The position numbers and the translations under genes are program-made. The notes below the pieces were generated by a model. That model was not told where the DNA came from and did no database searches. It saw only the letters and a list, made by a program, of their open reading frames with translations. Of a stretch of 64,000 bases of DNA, positions 37,310 to 46,015 are shown piece after piece; positions within the stretch are counted from its first letter, which is position 1; every line of letters starts with the position of its first letter. Location: the NCBI GenBank assembly GCA_041393415.1, contig JAWKKE010000001.1, forward strand, positions 620,001-684,000, read 5' to 3'. The stretch comes from Thermoleophilia bacterium (GTDB lineage: Bacteria; Actinomycetota; Thermoleophilia; UBA2241).

Positions 37310-38921
37310 CATCGTCGCCAGCGACGAACTCCAGCGCTTTGATCGCCAGCCAGAAGTCCATGCGATCCTGCGAATCGGAGAGATCGCGACCCGTGATCTC
37401 CTCGACGCGTCGCATGCGATAGCGAAGGGTATGCCTGTGGACGTAGAGCCGATCCGCGGCGTCTCCCCAATGCCCGTTCGCCTCGAGGAAGCCCGTGAGA
37501 CTCTTCAGCAGTTCGGACGAGTGCTCGTTGTCGTGATCCCGGAGACGGCCCAGCACGCTCTCGTGGAACGCCTCGAGAGACGACTCGTCCTGCAAGCCCA
37601 GGAACAGTCGATAGGAGCCGAGATCATCGTCGTCGGCGACGACAGACGTGGCTCCACGGAGGCGTCGCGCGCGCAACGCATACTGCGCTTCGAAGTAACT
37701 GCGACGCAGTTCCGTGGGGTCAACATGACAACCTCCTATGCCGACGGAGAACGTATGCGTCTTGAGCGCGTCCTCCACGGCGACGTGGAGATCCTCGGCA
37801 AGGCTGCGGATCGCGTCTCGCGATACGCCCTCAGGTTCCAGCAAGACGACGACGCCGTTGTCCCTGGGAGCGGAGAGCCACGATTGGCGACGTTCCGCCA
37901 GGTACTTGTCGACGGCCCACCGCGGCTGCGCCGGCGGCGTCACCTCGTCACCGGCGGCGCCACTACCGGTGATCCTCGCATCCGGATCGACGATGAGAAA
38001 GAGATGTGGCGCTCTCGGATCGAGACCGAAGTAGGCCAGACGGCGTAAGAGTTCCTCCGCGGGGAGTCTGCGCGCCGTCAACTGCTCAAGGAAGTCGCCG
38101 ACAAGTCGCTGTTCGGCCTCTGCCACCGCTTTGCGCTGAACCAGCTCAAGTGCGATGGCAGTGACGACATTACGCATGACGACGCGATCGTGCTGTGTGT
38201 ACGACCCGCTGTCCTTGGCCACCACAAGAAGCCCACGGACGCTGTGCGCCGCCATTACCGGCACCACCTGCGTCTCCCCGAATCCGGTCTCCGCCACAAC
38301 GCGAAAAGTCGCCCGCTCGGCTCTGCGATCTGCAATCGCTCGCCACAGCTCGCTCACATCGAGGCGACCAGAGCGTCTTCGCGAGAGCACCTCGCTCAAC
38401 ACTGCCCCGTGGGAGTCGAACAGCACGCACGAACAGCCGACCAGAGATGTCAGGGTCGACAGGATAGGCTCAAGGCCGCGCTCCTCGAGCACGCTGGTCA
38501 TGAGCTTCTCGTAAACCGCGACGCTGCGACGCAGGAGCGAGTAGTGCTCATTGATGACCTTGACGGCCACCGCCTCGTTGATCGCACTGAGGGGCACATG
38601 TCGCGGAACTTCAAAGAGCGGCAGCCCGCACCGTTCGGCGGCAGCGACAAGTGTCGCGGGAACGTCGACATCGGCGGCGCGCAAGCCGCATCCGAGGCCG
38701 ACGACCCCGCGATCGACAAGGTCCTGCACAAGGGCGGCCTGCTCCTCGTCAGAGCCGGCCAATGTGCGACTGCTTGTGAGGAGCAGTTCCCCGCCACGCA
38801 GCCAATCGACAGGAGGCTCAGCGACATGCGCCCACCGTACGGTGCTCCCCGTGGAAGCACCGCCGGCCAGCAGTTTGAGGTCGAGGTCGGGGATCTCGAG
38901 GATATCCTGGACAGTGACCAT
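37269..38921 (-). CDS. PucR-family transcriptional regulator
   Basis: 550 residues. An N-terminal PucR domain (about 1-125) opens VQDILEIPDLDLKLLAGG. A central GGDEF-like or GAF-like region follows, and the C-terminal helix-turn-helix is YVHRHTLRYRMRRVEEITGRDL. Members activate purine, amino-acid or methylamine-type catabolic genes. It lies 27 bases after the acsE-like methyltransferase in the same direction, so it likely responds to a substrate of that pathway. Confidence 0.9.
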   Translation of the reverse strand: MVTVQDILEIPDLDLKLLAGGASTGSTVRWAHVAEPPVDWLRGGELLLTSSRTLAGSDEEQAALVQDLVDRGVVGLGCGLRAADVDVPATLVAAAERCGLPLFEVPRHVPLSAINEAVAVKVINEHYSLLRRSVAVYEKLMTSVLEERGLEPILSTLTSLVGCSCVLFDSHGAVLSEVLSRRRSGRLDVSELWRAIADRRAERATFRVVAETGFGETQVVPVMAAHSVRGLLVVAKDSGSYTQHDRVVMRNVVTAIALELVQRKAVAEAEQRLVGDFLEQLTARRLPAEELLRRLAYFGLDPRAPHLFLIVDPDARITGSGAAGDEVTPPAQPRWAVDKYLAERRQSWLSAPRDNGVVVLLEPEGVSRDAIRSLAEDLHVAVEDALKTHTFSVGIGGCHVDPTELRRSYFEAQYALRARRLRGATSVVADDDDLGSYRLFLGLQDESSLEAFHESVLGRLRDHDNEHSSELLKSLTGFLEANGHWGDAADRLYVHRHTLRYRMRRVEEITGRDLSDSQDRMDFWLAIKALEFVAGDDVSASGGRHYRSGY

Positions 38922-38948
38922 CGCCGCCGCGCCCCCCGAGGAGCGCCG

Positions 38949-39752
38949 CTACTCGAGCAGGCCGGCGCGGTGCGCCTTGAGGTAGCCGCCGCAGTAGTTG
39001 TCTTCGGCGCGTAGCGCCCGAATCGCCTTGATGGTCGCCATCATCGCCTTGTTACGGACATCGACGACCACACCGTCGATCCCCAACCCGGCGCACATGG
39101 CGACGAAGGTGCGATTGAGAAGCGGTCGATTCGGCAAGCCGAAGCTCACGTTGCTCAGCCCCCCTGTCGTGCGCGTCGGAAGCTGAGCCTTGATCATCTT
39201 CAGCGTGTCGAGGGTGACAGTGCCCGCGGTCGGATCGGCCGAGACAGTCAGAACCAGTGGATCGATCCAGAGGTCTTCCGGCGCCAGCCCCGCGCCCGTG
39301 CAAAGCTCATGGATCTGCTGCGCCACCGCGAAGCGCGCCTCGGCGGTGGCCGGCACACCCTCGTCGCTCAAGCACAGACCCACGACCGGGCACTTGAACT
39401 CGCGAATGAGCGGCAGCACGGCATCGATGCGCGCCTGCTCACCGCTGATCGAGTTGATGAAGGGTGCCTGACCGCCCTTGGCGATGATCGCCCTCACGCC
39501 GGCGTCGAGCGCCGCAGGATTCGCGGAGTCGACCATCAGACGGCGATCAGTGACACCCATCACCACATCGATGAGCCACAAGATGTCGGTGACCTCGTCG
39601 CCGCCCGCGACGCCGCCATTCACGTCGAGCACGTCGGCTCCAGCTTCGACCTGGTCGATAGCCAGTGTCTTGATGAACTCGGCGTCCCGCTCTTGGATGG
39701 CCTCGGCAACCTGCTTGCGCGTGCCATTGATCGACTCACCCATCAAGAACAT
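38949..39752 (-). CDS. Methyltetrahydrofolate-corrinoid methyltransferase (AcsE/MtgA family)
   Basis: 267 residues, pterin-binding TIM barrel. The opening MFLMGESINGTRKQVAEAI, the pterin-contact INS (FINSIS) and GLSNVSFGLPNRPLLNRTF correspond closely to AcsE of Moorella. AcsE moves the methyl of methyl-THF to the corrinoid Fe-S protein of the Wood-Ljungdahl pathway; MtgA-like relatives work in reverse in O- or N-demethylation. No corrinoid protein or acsCD is in the window, so direction is undecided. ATG 39752 has GAAGGAG upstream. A PucR regulator follows. Confidence 0.87.
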   Translation of the reverse strand: MFLMGESINGTRKQVAEAIQERDAEFIKTLAIDQVEAGADVLDVNGGVAGGDEVTDILWLIDVVMGVTDRRLMVDSANPAALDAGVRAIIAKGGQAPFINSISGEQARIDAVLPLIREFKCPVVGLCLSDEGVPATAEARFAVAQQIHELCTGAGLAPEDLWIDPLVLTVSADPTAGTVTLDTLKMIKAQLPTRTTGGLSNVSFGLPNRPLLNRTFVAMCAGLGIDGVVVDVRNKAMMATIKAIRALRAEDNYCGGYLKAHRAGLLE

Positions 39753-39828
39753 ACCGACTCCTTCGCTGTGCTGTTGCTTCTCACCTTGGCAGAGTATACG
39801 CGAAGACGCGAAGCACGCCGCGAACGAC

Positions 39829-39857
39829 GGCGGGCGGGCCCGATGGGCCCGCCCGCC
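39829..39857 (-). terminator. Perfect 13-bp hairpin after groEL
   Basis: Two 13-base arms (GGCGGGCGGGCCC and its complement) with a three-base loop lie between the groEL stop and the acsE-like start. There is no T-run. It probably ends the groESL transcript. Confidence 0.7.
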
Positions 39858-39910
39858 ATGCACTCACCGCGCTACCTCTCTCGTGAGAGGCTTGTCACAG
39901 AAGAGCGGTC

Positions 39911-41557
39911 TTACATCATGTTCTCGTAGCCCTGAAGCTGCGAGCTCAGACCGCGCGCTTGACCACCGGGGGGAGCCTTGAACTCGGGGATGTCGGCAAC
40001 GATGCACTCGGTGGTGAGGATGTTCTTGGCGATCGACGCCGCGTTCTGCAGAGCAGAACGAGTAACCATGGCAGGGTCGATGATGCCGGCCTTGACGAGA
40101 TCCTCGTACGCGCCCGTCTCGGCATTGAGACCCAGGCCCGACTCGAGGCTGCGCACCTTGTCGACCACGACGGAGCCCTCAAGGCCCGCGTTCTCGGCGA
40201 TCTGACGCAGCGGCTCCTCAAGCGCCCGGCGGATGATCTGCTTGCCGGTGCGGAAGTCATGCTGATCGCTGTTCGGGTCGACGGTCACGGCGTCGATGGC
40301 GTTGACGAGCACGACGCCGCCGCCAGGCACGATGCCCTCTTCGAGCGCCGCGCGCGTCGCGTTGAGCGCGTCCTCGACGCGGTGCTTCGTCTCACGCATC
40401 TCGACCTCGGTGGCTGCGCCGACCTTGATGACGGCAACGCCGCCGGCCAGCTTGGCGAGGCGCTCCTGGAGCTTCTCGCGATCGAAGTCGGAGTCGGTCG
40501 CGTCGATCTCGTTCTTGATGAGACGGATGCGCGACTTGATGTCCTCGGTGTCGCCGGCGCCATCGATGATCGTGGCGTTGTCCTTGGTCACGACGACCTT
40601 GCGGGCACGACCAAGCTGACGAACGTCGGTGTTCTCGAGCTTCAGGCCAAGCTCCTCGGTGATGACCTCGCCACCGGTGAGGATGGCGATATCCTCGAGA
40701 TTGCGCTTACGGCGATCGCCGAAGCCCGGCGCCTTGACGGCGACGCTGGTGAAGGTACCGCGCAACTTGTTGACGACCAGAGTGGCCAGAGCCTCGCCCT
40801 CGACGTCCTCGGCGATGATCAGTATTGGCTTACCCTGCTGAATGACCTTCTCGAGCACGGGGAGGAGATCCTGGACGGCAGCGATCTTCTGCGCTGAAAT
40901 GAGGATGTACGGATCCTCGAGGACAGCCTCCATGCGATCAGGATCGGTCACCATGTACGGGCTCAGATAGCCCTTGTCGAACTGCATGCCCTCGGTGAAC
41001 TCGAGGTCGAGGCCGAACGTATTGGACTCCTCGACGTTGACGACGCCGTCCTTACCGACCTTCTCGATCGAGTCGGCAATGATGTCGCCGATGCCACGGT
41101 TGCGGGCAGAGATCGTGGCGACGCGGGCGATGTCCTCTTTGCCCGTGATGCCCGTCGCCTGACCGCTGATCGCGGCAACGGCCTCGTCGACAGCTTCCTC
41201 GATGCCGCGCTTGATAGCCATTGGGTTGGCGCCGGCGGCAACCATACGCAGGCCCTCACGAACGATCGCCTGCGCAAGCAGTGTGGCGGTCGTGGTGCCG
41301 TCACCAGCGATATCGTTCGTCTTCGTGGCGACTTCCTTCACCAGCTGAGCGCCCTGGTTCTGGAAGACGTTCTCGAGCTCGATCTCGCGAGCGATGGTGA
41401 CGCCGTCGTTGGTGATCGTCGGCGCGCCGAACTTCTTGTCGAGCACGACATAGCGGCCCTTGGGACCGAGAGTGATCTTGACTGCATCGGCGAGCGAGTC
41501 GACGCCGGCCTGCAGTGCGCGACGCGCGTCGTCGCCGTACTTGAGTTCCTTAGCCAT
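39911..41557 (-). CDS. groL: Chaperonin GroEL
   Basis: 548 residues. The opening AKELKYGDDARRALQAGV, the ATP motif GDGTTTATLLAQAI, and all three chaperonin domains are present. The C-terminus ends with a short ENMM and no GGM repeat. It forms the folding cage with GroES, whose gene is 21 bases upstream. It shares the CIRCE-controlled promoter. Confidence 0.98.
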   Translation of the reverse strand: MAKELKYGDDARRALQAGVDSLADAVKITLGPKGRYVVLDKKFGAPTITNDGVTIAREIELENVFQNQGAQLVKEVATKTNDIAGDGTTTATLLAQAIVREGLRMVAAGANPMAIKRGIEEAVDEAVAAISGQATGITGKEDIARVATISARNRGIGDIIADSIEKVGKDGVVNVEESNTFGLDLEFTEGMQFDKGYLSPYMVTDPDRMEAVLEDPYILISAQKIAAVQDLLPVLEKVIQQGKPILIIAEDVEGEALATLVVNKLRGTFTSVAVKAPGFGDRRKRNLEDIAILTGGEVITEELGLKLENTDVRQLGRARKVVVTKDNATIIDGAGDTEDIKSRIRLIKNEIDATDSDFDREKLQERLAKLAGGVAVIKVGAATEVEMRETKHRVEDALNATRAALEEGIVPGGGVVLVNAIDAVTVDPNSDQHDFRTGKQIIRRALEEPLRQIAENAGLEGSVVVDKVRSLESGLGLNAETGAYEDLVKAGIIDPAMVTRSALQNAASIAKNILTTECIVADIPEFKAPPGGQARGLSSQLQGYENMM

Positions 41558-41578
41558 TGTTGTTCAATCGCCCCTTTC

Positions 41579-41872
41579 TCAGCTGACCACGGCCAGAATC
41601 TCGCTGGCGCGCAGAATCAGGAGCTCGTCGCCGTCCGAGGTCTTGTACTCGGTGCCGGAATACTTGCCGTAGATGACACGATCGCCGGGCTTGACGTCCA
41701 GCGGAATGCGCTTGCTGCCGGTCTCGTCCCACTTGCCGTCGCCAACTGCAATGATCTCGCCCAGGGTGGGCTTTTCCTTGACAGTGTCGGGCAGCACGAT
41801 ACCGCTCGCCGTCTTCTCTTCCTCGGTAATGGCCTTAACGACCACGCGGTCCTCAAGCGGCTTGAGTTTCAT
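41579..41872 (-). CDS. groES: Co-chaperonin GroES
   Basis: 97 residues. The mobile loop is EKTASGIVLPDTVKEKP and the body has GDRVIYGKYSGTE. It caps GroEL. Preceded by GAAGGAGG and by a CIRCE operator. Confidence 0.98.
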   Translation of the reverse strand: MKLKPLEDRVVVKAITEEEKTASGIVLPDTVKEKPTLGEIIAVGDGKWDETGSKRIPLDVKPGDRVIYGKYSGTEYKTSDGDELLILRASEILAVVS

Positions 41873-41900
41873 GCAGCAACCCTCCTTCTCTCTTTCGTGT

Positions 41901-41927
41901 TTGGCACTCTCACGACGAGAGTGCTAA
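41901..41927. promoter_or_regulatory. CIRCE operator (HrcA site)
   Basis: TTGGCACTC, nine bases, GAGTGCTAA; only one base differs from the canonical TTAGCACTC-N9-GAGTGCTAA. It lies just downstream of the groES promoter, so HrcA should block transcription there until heat shock. Confidence 0.93.
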
Positions 41928-41941
41928 TCATGCCGAGTCGT

Positions 41942-41970
41942 ATGCTAGGGCCGCCTTCTGCGGCTGTCAA
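41942..41970 (-). promoter_or_regulatory. groESL promoter
   Basis: On the minus strand: TTGACA (perfect), 17 bases, TAGCAT. The start point would fall near 41935, next to CIRCE. Confidence 0.75.
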
Positions 41971-42024
41971 ACCGAGGTCTATGCGCGCTTGGCACCGGCC
42001 TGGAACCCCAGCTAGACTCCTGCC

Positions 42025-42462
42025 ATGCGTATCCTGCTGCAACGCGTAACGAGCGCCTCGGTCGCTGTGAACGACCAGATCGTAGGCAGGATCGAAACCG
42101 GCTTGCTGGCGTTCGTCGGAGTGGGCGCCGAGGACACGGCGGCGACGGCGGAGCGCCTCGCCGCCAAGACGGCAGCCCTGCGCATATTCGCCGACGACGC
42201 TCGCCTCATGAACCGCTCGCTGCTCGACATCGGCGGTGCCGTCCTCGCCGTCTCGCAGTTCACCCTCTACGCCGACACCCGGCGCGGGAATCGTCCGAGC
42301 TTCACAGACGCGGCGCCCCCGGCAGAAGGAGAGACGCTCTACGAGACGTACGTGGCGGCCCTGAGGGCAAAGGGGCTAGTCGTCGAGACGGGTGTTTTCG
42401 GCGCTCACATGATCGTCGAGCTCGTCAACGACGGGCCGGTTACGATCATGCTGGAGGCGTAG
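42025..42462 (+). CDS. dtd: D-aminoacyl-tRNA deacylase
   Basis: 145 residues. The opening MRILLQRVTSASV, the active-site SQFTLYADTRRGNRPSF and the C-terminal NDGPVTIML are diagnostic. It removes D-amino acids (and glycine on tRNA-Ala) from tRNA. It diverges from groES. Confidence 0.96.
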   Translation: MRILLQRVTSASVAVNDQIVGRIETGLLAFVGVGAEDTAATAERLAAKTAALRIFADDARLMNRSLLDIGGAVLAVSQFTLYADTRRGNRPSFTDAAPPAEGETLYETYVAALRAKGLVVETGVFGAHMIVELVNDGPVTIMLEA

Positions 42463-42488
42463 GGCCACACATCACGACGACCCGCGTC

Positions 42489-43508
42489 CTAGGACCGGGG
42501 TGCGCGTGAACGACGTTGCGGCCGCGCCTCAGCGTCGGCCGCAAAGGAGTCCAAGGCAAGGTATGCGGGCCACGGCACGGCGGGCAGGAAGCCGGCGGCG
42601 AGGCCAATCATCGCGGCGTTGTCCGTGCAGAGGCGCAGGGGAGGTAACGTCACGCCGATTCCCGCCGCTGCGCAACGTGCGGCGAGTTCCTCCCGCAACC
42701 CCGAGTTGGCTGCTACGCCGCCGGCAACAGCAACGCTCCGCAGCCCCTCGGCATCGGCCACGGCAACCGTCTTGTCGACAAGCTGACGCACGATCGCAGC
42801 CTGGTACGAAGCGGCGATGTCGGCGCGCCGAGCCGCGATGTCGACCTCGCTGCGCCCGCGCAGCTCGTAGAGAAGCGCGGTCTTCAGCCCGCTGAAGCTG
42901 AAGTCGCGACCTCGAGGAACCGCTCGCGGAAAAGCGATGTACCCACGATCGCCACTGGCGGCAAGCTGGTCCAGCTCCCTTCCGCCGGGATAGCCCAACC
43001 CGAGAAGGCGCGCGCCTTTGTCAAAGGCCTCGCCGGCGGCATCGTCGAGCGTGCGTGCGGCAACGCGGAAGCGCACCCCCTCTTCGACAACCGCGAGCAA
43101 CGTATGCCCCCCGCTTGCCAGGAGACAGAGAAAAGGCGCCTCAATACCCAGCGCGTAATTGGCGGCGATGTGTCCCTGAAGATGATTAACGGGAATGAGC
43201 GGCAAGCCTTGCCGGTACGCATAAGCCTTGGCCGCCGCCATGCCGACAAGCAGGGCGCCAATCAGTCCCGGGCCCTGCGTGGCGGCGACGGCGTCAAGAT
43301 CGCTCCAAGAGACCCCGGCCTCCCGTAAGGCCTCCGCAACGACGGCATTGAGCAGTTCGGTGTGGCGTCGCGACGCAACCTCCGGCACCACCCCGCCGAA
43401 CTGCGCATGCAGGTCGTTTTGTGAAGAAACAACGGACGACAGCACTTCGCGACCGCGTACGACGGCCGCGCTCGTGTCGTCACACGAGGTTTCGATACAC
43501 AGGATCAC
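42489..43508 (-). CDS. tsaD: TsaD, tRNA threonylcarbamoyladenosine transferase
   Basis: 339 residues, ASKHA fold. ETSCDDTSAAVV opens it and the metal site is HLQGHIAAN. With TsaB and TsaE it makes t6A at A37 of ANN-reading tRNAs. GTG 43508 is chosen because it overlaps the rimI stop as GTGA, and the family N-terminus VILCIETSCDD follows directly. Confidence 0.96.
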   Translation of the reverse strand: MILCIETSCDDTSAAVVRGREVLSSVVSSQNDLHAQFGGVVPEVASRRHTELLNAVVAEALREAGVSWSDLDAVAATQGPGLIGALLVGMAAAKAYAYRQGLPLIPVNHLQGHIAANYALGIEAPFLCLLASGGHTLLAVVEEGVRFRVAARTLDDAAGEAFDKGARLLGLGYPGGRELDQLAASGDRGYIAFPRAVPRGRDFSFSGLKTALLYELRGRSEVDIAARRADIAASYQAAIVRQLVDKTVAVADAEGLRSVAVAGGVAANSGLREELAARCAAAGIGVTLPPLRLCTDNAAMIGLAAGFLPAVPWPAYLALDSFAADAEARPQRRSRAPRS

Positions 43509-43993
43509 GATGCGCACGCCCTGGGATCGCGCCACATGCAGAGCGCGTCTTCGCCGTCACAGGTGTAGTAGTGCGGCCGAACGCCGGTGGTCACGAAACC
43601 CAACGAACGATACAGGTCGCGGGCGACCGCGTTCGAGATGCGCACTTCGAGCGTATGCCCACAATTAGGGCAACGGTCCGAGAGTGAGATGCACGTACGC
43701 ATGAGTTCCGCTCCTATCCCGCGACGGCGCGCCGACTCGTCCACGCACACGTTCATGATGTGCCACACGTCAATAAAGAGGTCTGCCATCAGGTAGCCGA
43801 CCACACGACCTTGAACCACCCCGACGAGGCAGAGACTCCGCGGTCGAGTGAAGACCTCGCGGAAGTAGCTCTCCGGCCAAGGCAGCGGATAGCAGCGTCG
43901 TTCGATGGCCACCACAGCCGCCAGATCGTTCGCCACCATCGGCCGAATCACAACGGAGTCTGCAAGCGATTCGGCACCCTCGCCGAACATCAT
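43505..43993 (-). CDS. rimI: RimI-type N-acetyltransferase
   Basis: 162 residues, GNAT fold. The CoA loop is RRRGIGAEL, followed by NAVARDLYRSLGF. RimI acetylates the N-terminus of ribosomal protein S18 and possibly others; it is normally found between tsaB and tsaD, as here. The ATG overlaps the tsaB stop as ATGA; a second ATG follows it directly. Confidence 0.92.
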   Translation of the reverse strand: MMFGEGAESLADSVVIRPMVANDLAAVVAIERRCYPLPWPESYFREVFTRPRSLCLVGVVQGRVVGYLMADLFIDVWHIMNVCVDESARRRGIGAELMRTCISLSDRCPNCGHTLEVRISNAVARDLYRSLGFVTTGVRPHYYTCDGEDALCMWRDPRACAS

Positions 43994-44709
43994 GTTCGCC
44001 CTCCGGCACCGCCGAAGGCCCACCGCGCAGCATCAGGCGCCCGCCCGTAGATGGGGAGTACGGCGCCTGATTCATTGATGAGGCCGGGTACCCCGAGAGC
44101 AGCCGCACGCCCAACGTAGGCCGCTGTCGGCGCGACGACACTGCTCACACATCGCACGGCACCCGGCACCTTGTCGGCGTGAAGAACGGCGCCGTCGCCG
44201 CCCACCACGGCAGGCCCTCGCGCCGCGAGCCACTCGCCGAGCTCGTCGGCAGCCACCACCTGCACATCTTCGACCTGCCGAGGCGCGCCGCCGGCTGATT
44301 GAACCTCGTACACGGCGGCAAACAGCTCGCGGCGACGACCATCGATGAGCGGGATCAGACGGCGTTCGGTCACACCGCCAGCAACGTCCGCCAAGGCCAA
44401 TGCTAGCGCCGTGCACGTGGGCACTCCAATCAAGTCGACGTGCCCGTCCGCCTGTGCCAACGCGCGCGCGGTGGCAACGCCGATACGCAGTCCGGTGAAA
44501 GCGCCCGGCCCCAGACTGACGGCGATCGCGTCGATCGACGCCCACGTCGCCTCCGCCGCGTCAAGGACCTCGTGAACGCCGGGCATGAGCCGTTGCGCGT
44601 GAGCAGGACCCTCGAGACTCAGACTCTCGGCAACCACCGCGCCGTCAAAGGTGCAGAGCGCCGCCGAGCAAGCCGTCGTCGCCGTCTCCAGCGCCAGAAT
44701 GTAGCTCAT
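43990..44709 (-). CDS. tsaB: TsaB, t6A biosynthesis protein
   Basis: 239 residues, an inactive ASKHA paralogue of TsaD. The opening ILALETATTACSAAL and VSLGPGAFTGLRIGVATAR are typical. It scaffolds TsaD and TsaE. It overlaps both neighbours by four bases. Confidence 0.94.
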   Translation of the reverse strand: MSYILALETATTACSAALCTFDGAVVAESLSLEGPAHAQRLMPGVHEVLDAAEATWASIDAIAVSLGPGAFTGLRIGVATARALAQADGHVDLIGVPTCTALALALADVAGGVTERRLIPLIDGRRRELFAAVYEVQSAGGAPRQVEDVQVVAADELGEWLAARGPAVVGGDGAVLHADKVPGAVRCVSSVVAPTAAYVGRAAALGVPGLINESGAVLPIYGRAPDAARWAFGGAGGRT

Positions 44710-45209
44710 GCGTCCTCTACCGGTCGCGCATCGTCGACCCTCAGCCCAACCGCGGCGCTCGCCCGCATGAGCGCGGTCTCGAACGAAGTGCTGGCGCAGA
44801 GCCTCAGGCGCCGCGTACGAAGCGTCCTGTGTTCGAGCTCAATGATCACATCCGGCGTGGAAAGTAGAGCCGTGCCGGCCGCGGGCCACTCAACGAATGT
44901 GAGGGAATGCGACCCCGCGTAGTCCCCCCAGGCGAACAACTCGACATCTGCGCCCGGCGTGAGGCGGTAGAGATCCAGATGATGCAGATCCTCTCCCTCG
45001 CGACCGCGGTAACTTTGGGCAAGCGTGAACGACGGGCTCGTGATTGCGCCGCGAACGCCTCGAGCACGAAGAATCTCTCTCACCAGCGTCGTCTTGCCGG
45101 TGCCGAGATCACCGGCGACCGTCACCAGCATGGGCGGCGCAAGAAGACCCGCAAGCACTCGAGCGAGGCGGCGGGTCTGCGCCACCGAAGAGAGCACGAC
45201 CGTGATCAT
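44706..45209 (-). CDS. tsaE: TsaE, t6A biosynthesis ATPase
   Basis: 167 residues. Walker A is GDLGTGKTTLVR, then SPSFTLAQSYRG and LYRLTPGADVELFAW. It supplies ATP hydrolysis to the TsaBD complex. ATG 45209 lies at the stop of the upstream glycosylase; the open frame to 45368 is Arg/Pro-rich shadow. Confidence 0.94.
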   Translation of the reverse strand: MITVVLSSVAQTRRLARVLAGLLAPPMLVTVAGDLGTGKTTLVREILRARGVRGAITSPSFTLAQSYRGREGEDLHHLDLYRLTPGADVELFAWGDYAGSHSLTFVEWPAAGTALLSTPDVIIELEHRTLRTRRLRLCASTSFETALMRASAAVGLRVDDARPVEDA

Positions 45210-45210
45210 G

Positions 45211-45957
45211 CTAGAACAGCCCGAGCTGCTCCTCGACAGCAGGCGACGACGGAGAGGCGGGCGCAGCCTTGGATGCCGCCGCCTCCGCCGCCTGGACGGT
45301 ACCGGCGGCGTCCTCCGAGGACTGGTCGCGCCCGCGCATGACCGGCATGGCGGCTGCGCGTGCAGCATCTGGCCGGGGACGCGCCAGAAGCTCAGGCAGC
45401 CTCCCGAAGTCCTCCTCCAGCGTGGTCAGCATCGCTCGCGTATACAGGGCAGCGGCCGGATGGAAGATGGGGTAGAGATACAGCGACAATCCTGCAAGCT
45501 CGAAAACCTGCGGTCGTCCATGCACACGTGTGATCCCCGTGGGGTTACCACTCAACAGCTTCGTAGCATGGTTACCCAGCGTGCATACGACCTTCGGCCG
45601 TATGAGCTCGATTTGGCGCCACAGATACGGCTGACACGCGGCGATCTCATCCGGCAGCGGATCGCGATTGTTCGGTGGGCGGCTCTTGAGCACGTTGGCG
45701 ATGAAGACCTGCTCGCGCGTCATGCCGACAGAGGCGAGAAGGCTGTTCAGAAGCTGGCCGGCCTGGCCGACAAACGGCCGGCCCTGCTGATCCTCATGAT
45801 ATCCGGGAGCCTCGCCAACAAACATGAGTTCGGCGGTGGGACTGCCTTCACCGGGAACCGCATGCGTACGAGTCGCGTGCAACGCGCAGCGCGTGCAGCG
45901 TGAGATCTCGCCTGCAAGCGCAGCAAGCGCTACGCTGGCGACATCACCTTCCGACAT
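45211..45957 (-). CDS. Family 4 Fe-S uracil-DNA glycosylase (UDGa)
   Basis: 248 residues. The uracil pocket motif GEAPGYHEDQQGRPFVG and the second motif HPAAALY are present. Four Cys for a [4Fe-4S] cluster are C21, C24, C108 and C125. It removes uracil from deaminated cytosine. The tail after about 195 is Ala/Pro-rich and ends EEQLGLF, which resembles a beta-clamp-binding QLxLF peptide. It leads the tsaE-tsaB-rimI-tsaD cluster. Confidence 0.92.
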   Translation of the reverse strand: MSEGDVASVALAALAGEISRCTRCALHATRTHAVPGEGSPTAELMFVGEAPGYHEDQQGRPFVGQAGQLLNSLLASVGMTREQVFIANVLKSRPPNNRDPLPDEIAACQPYLWRQIELIRPKVVCTLGNHATKLLSGNPTGITRVHGRPQVFELAGLSLYLYPIFHPAAALYTRAMLTTLEEDFGRLPELLARPRPDAARAAAMPVMRGRDQSSEDAAGTVQAAEAAASKAAPASPSSPAVEEQLGLF

Positions 45958-46015
45958 GGGAAACCCCACGGTCTGCGGCGGCGAACACGAGCCAGGGAGT
46001 AGACATGGCCGTAGT

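Noticed and set aside
39959..40897. A 312-codon plus-strand frame opposite groEL
   Set aside because: Mirror of groEL codon bias, with no ribosome site or similarity.
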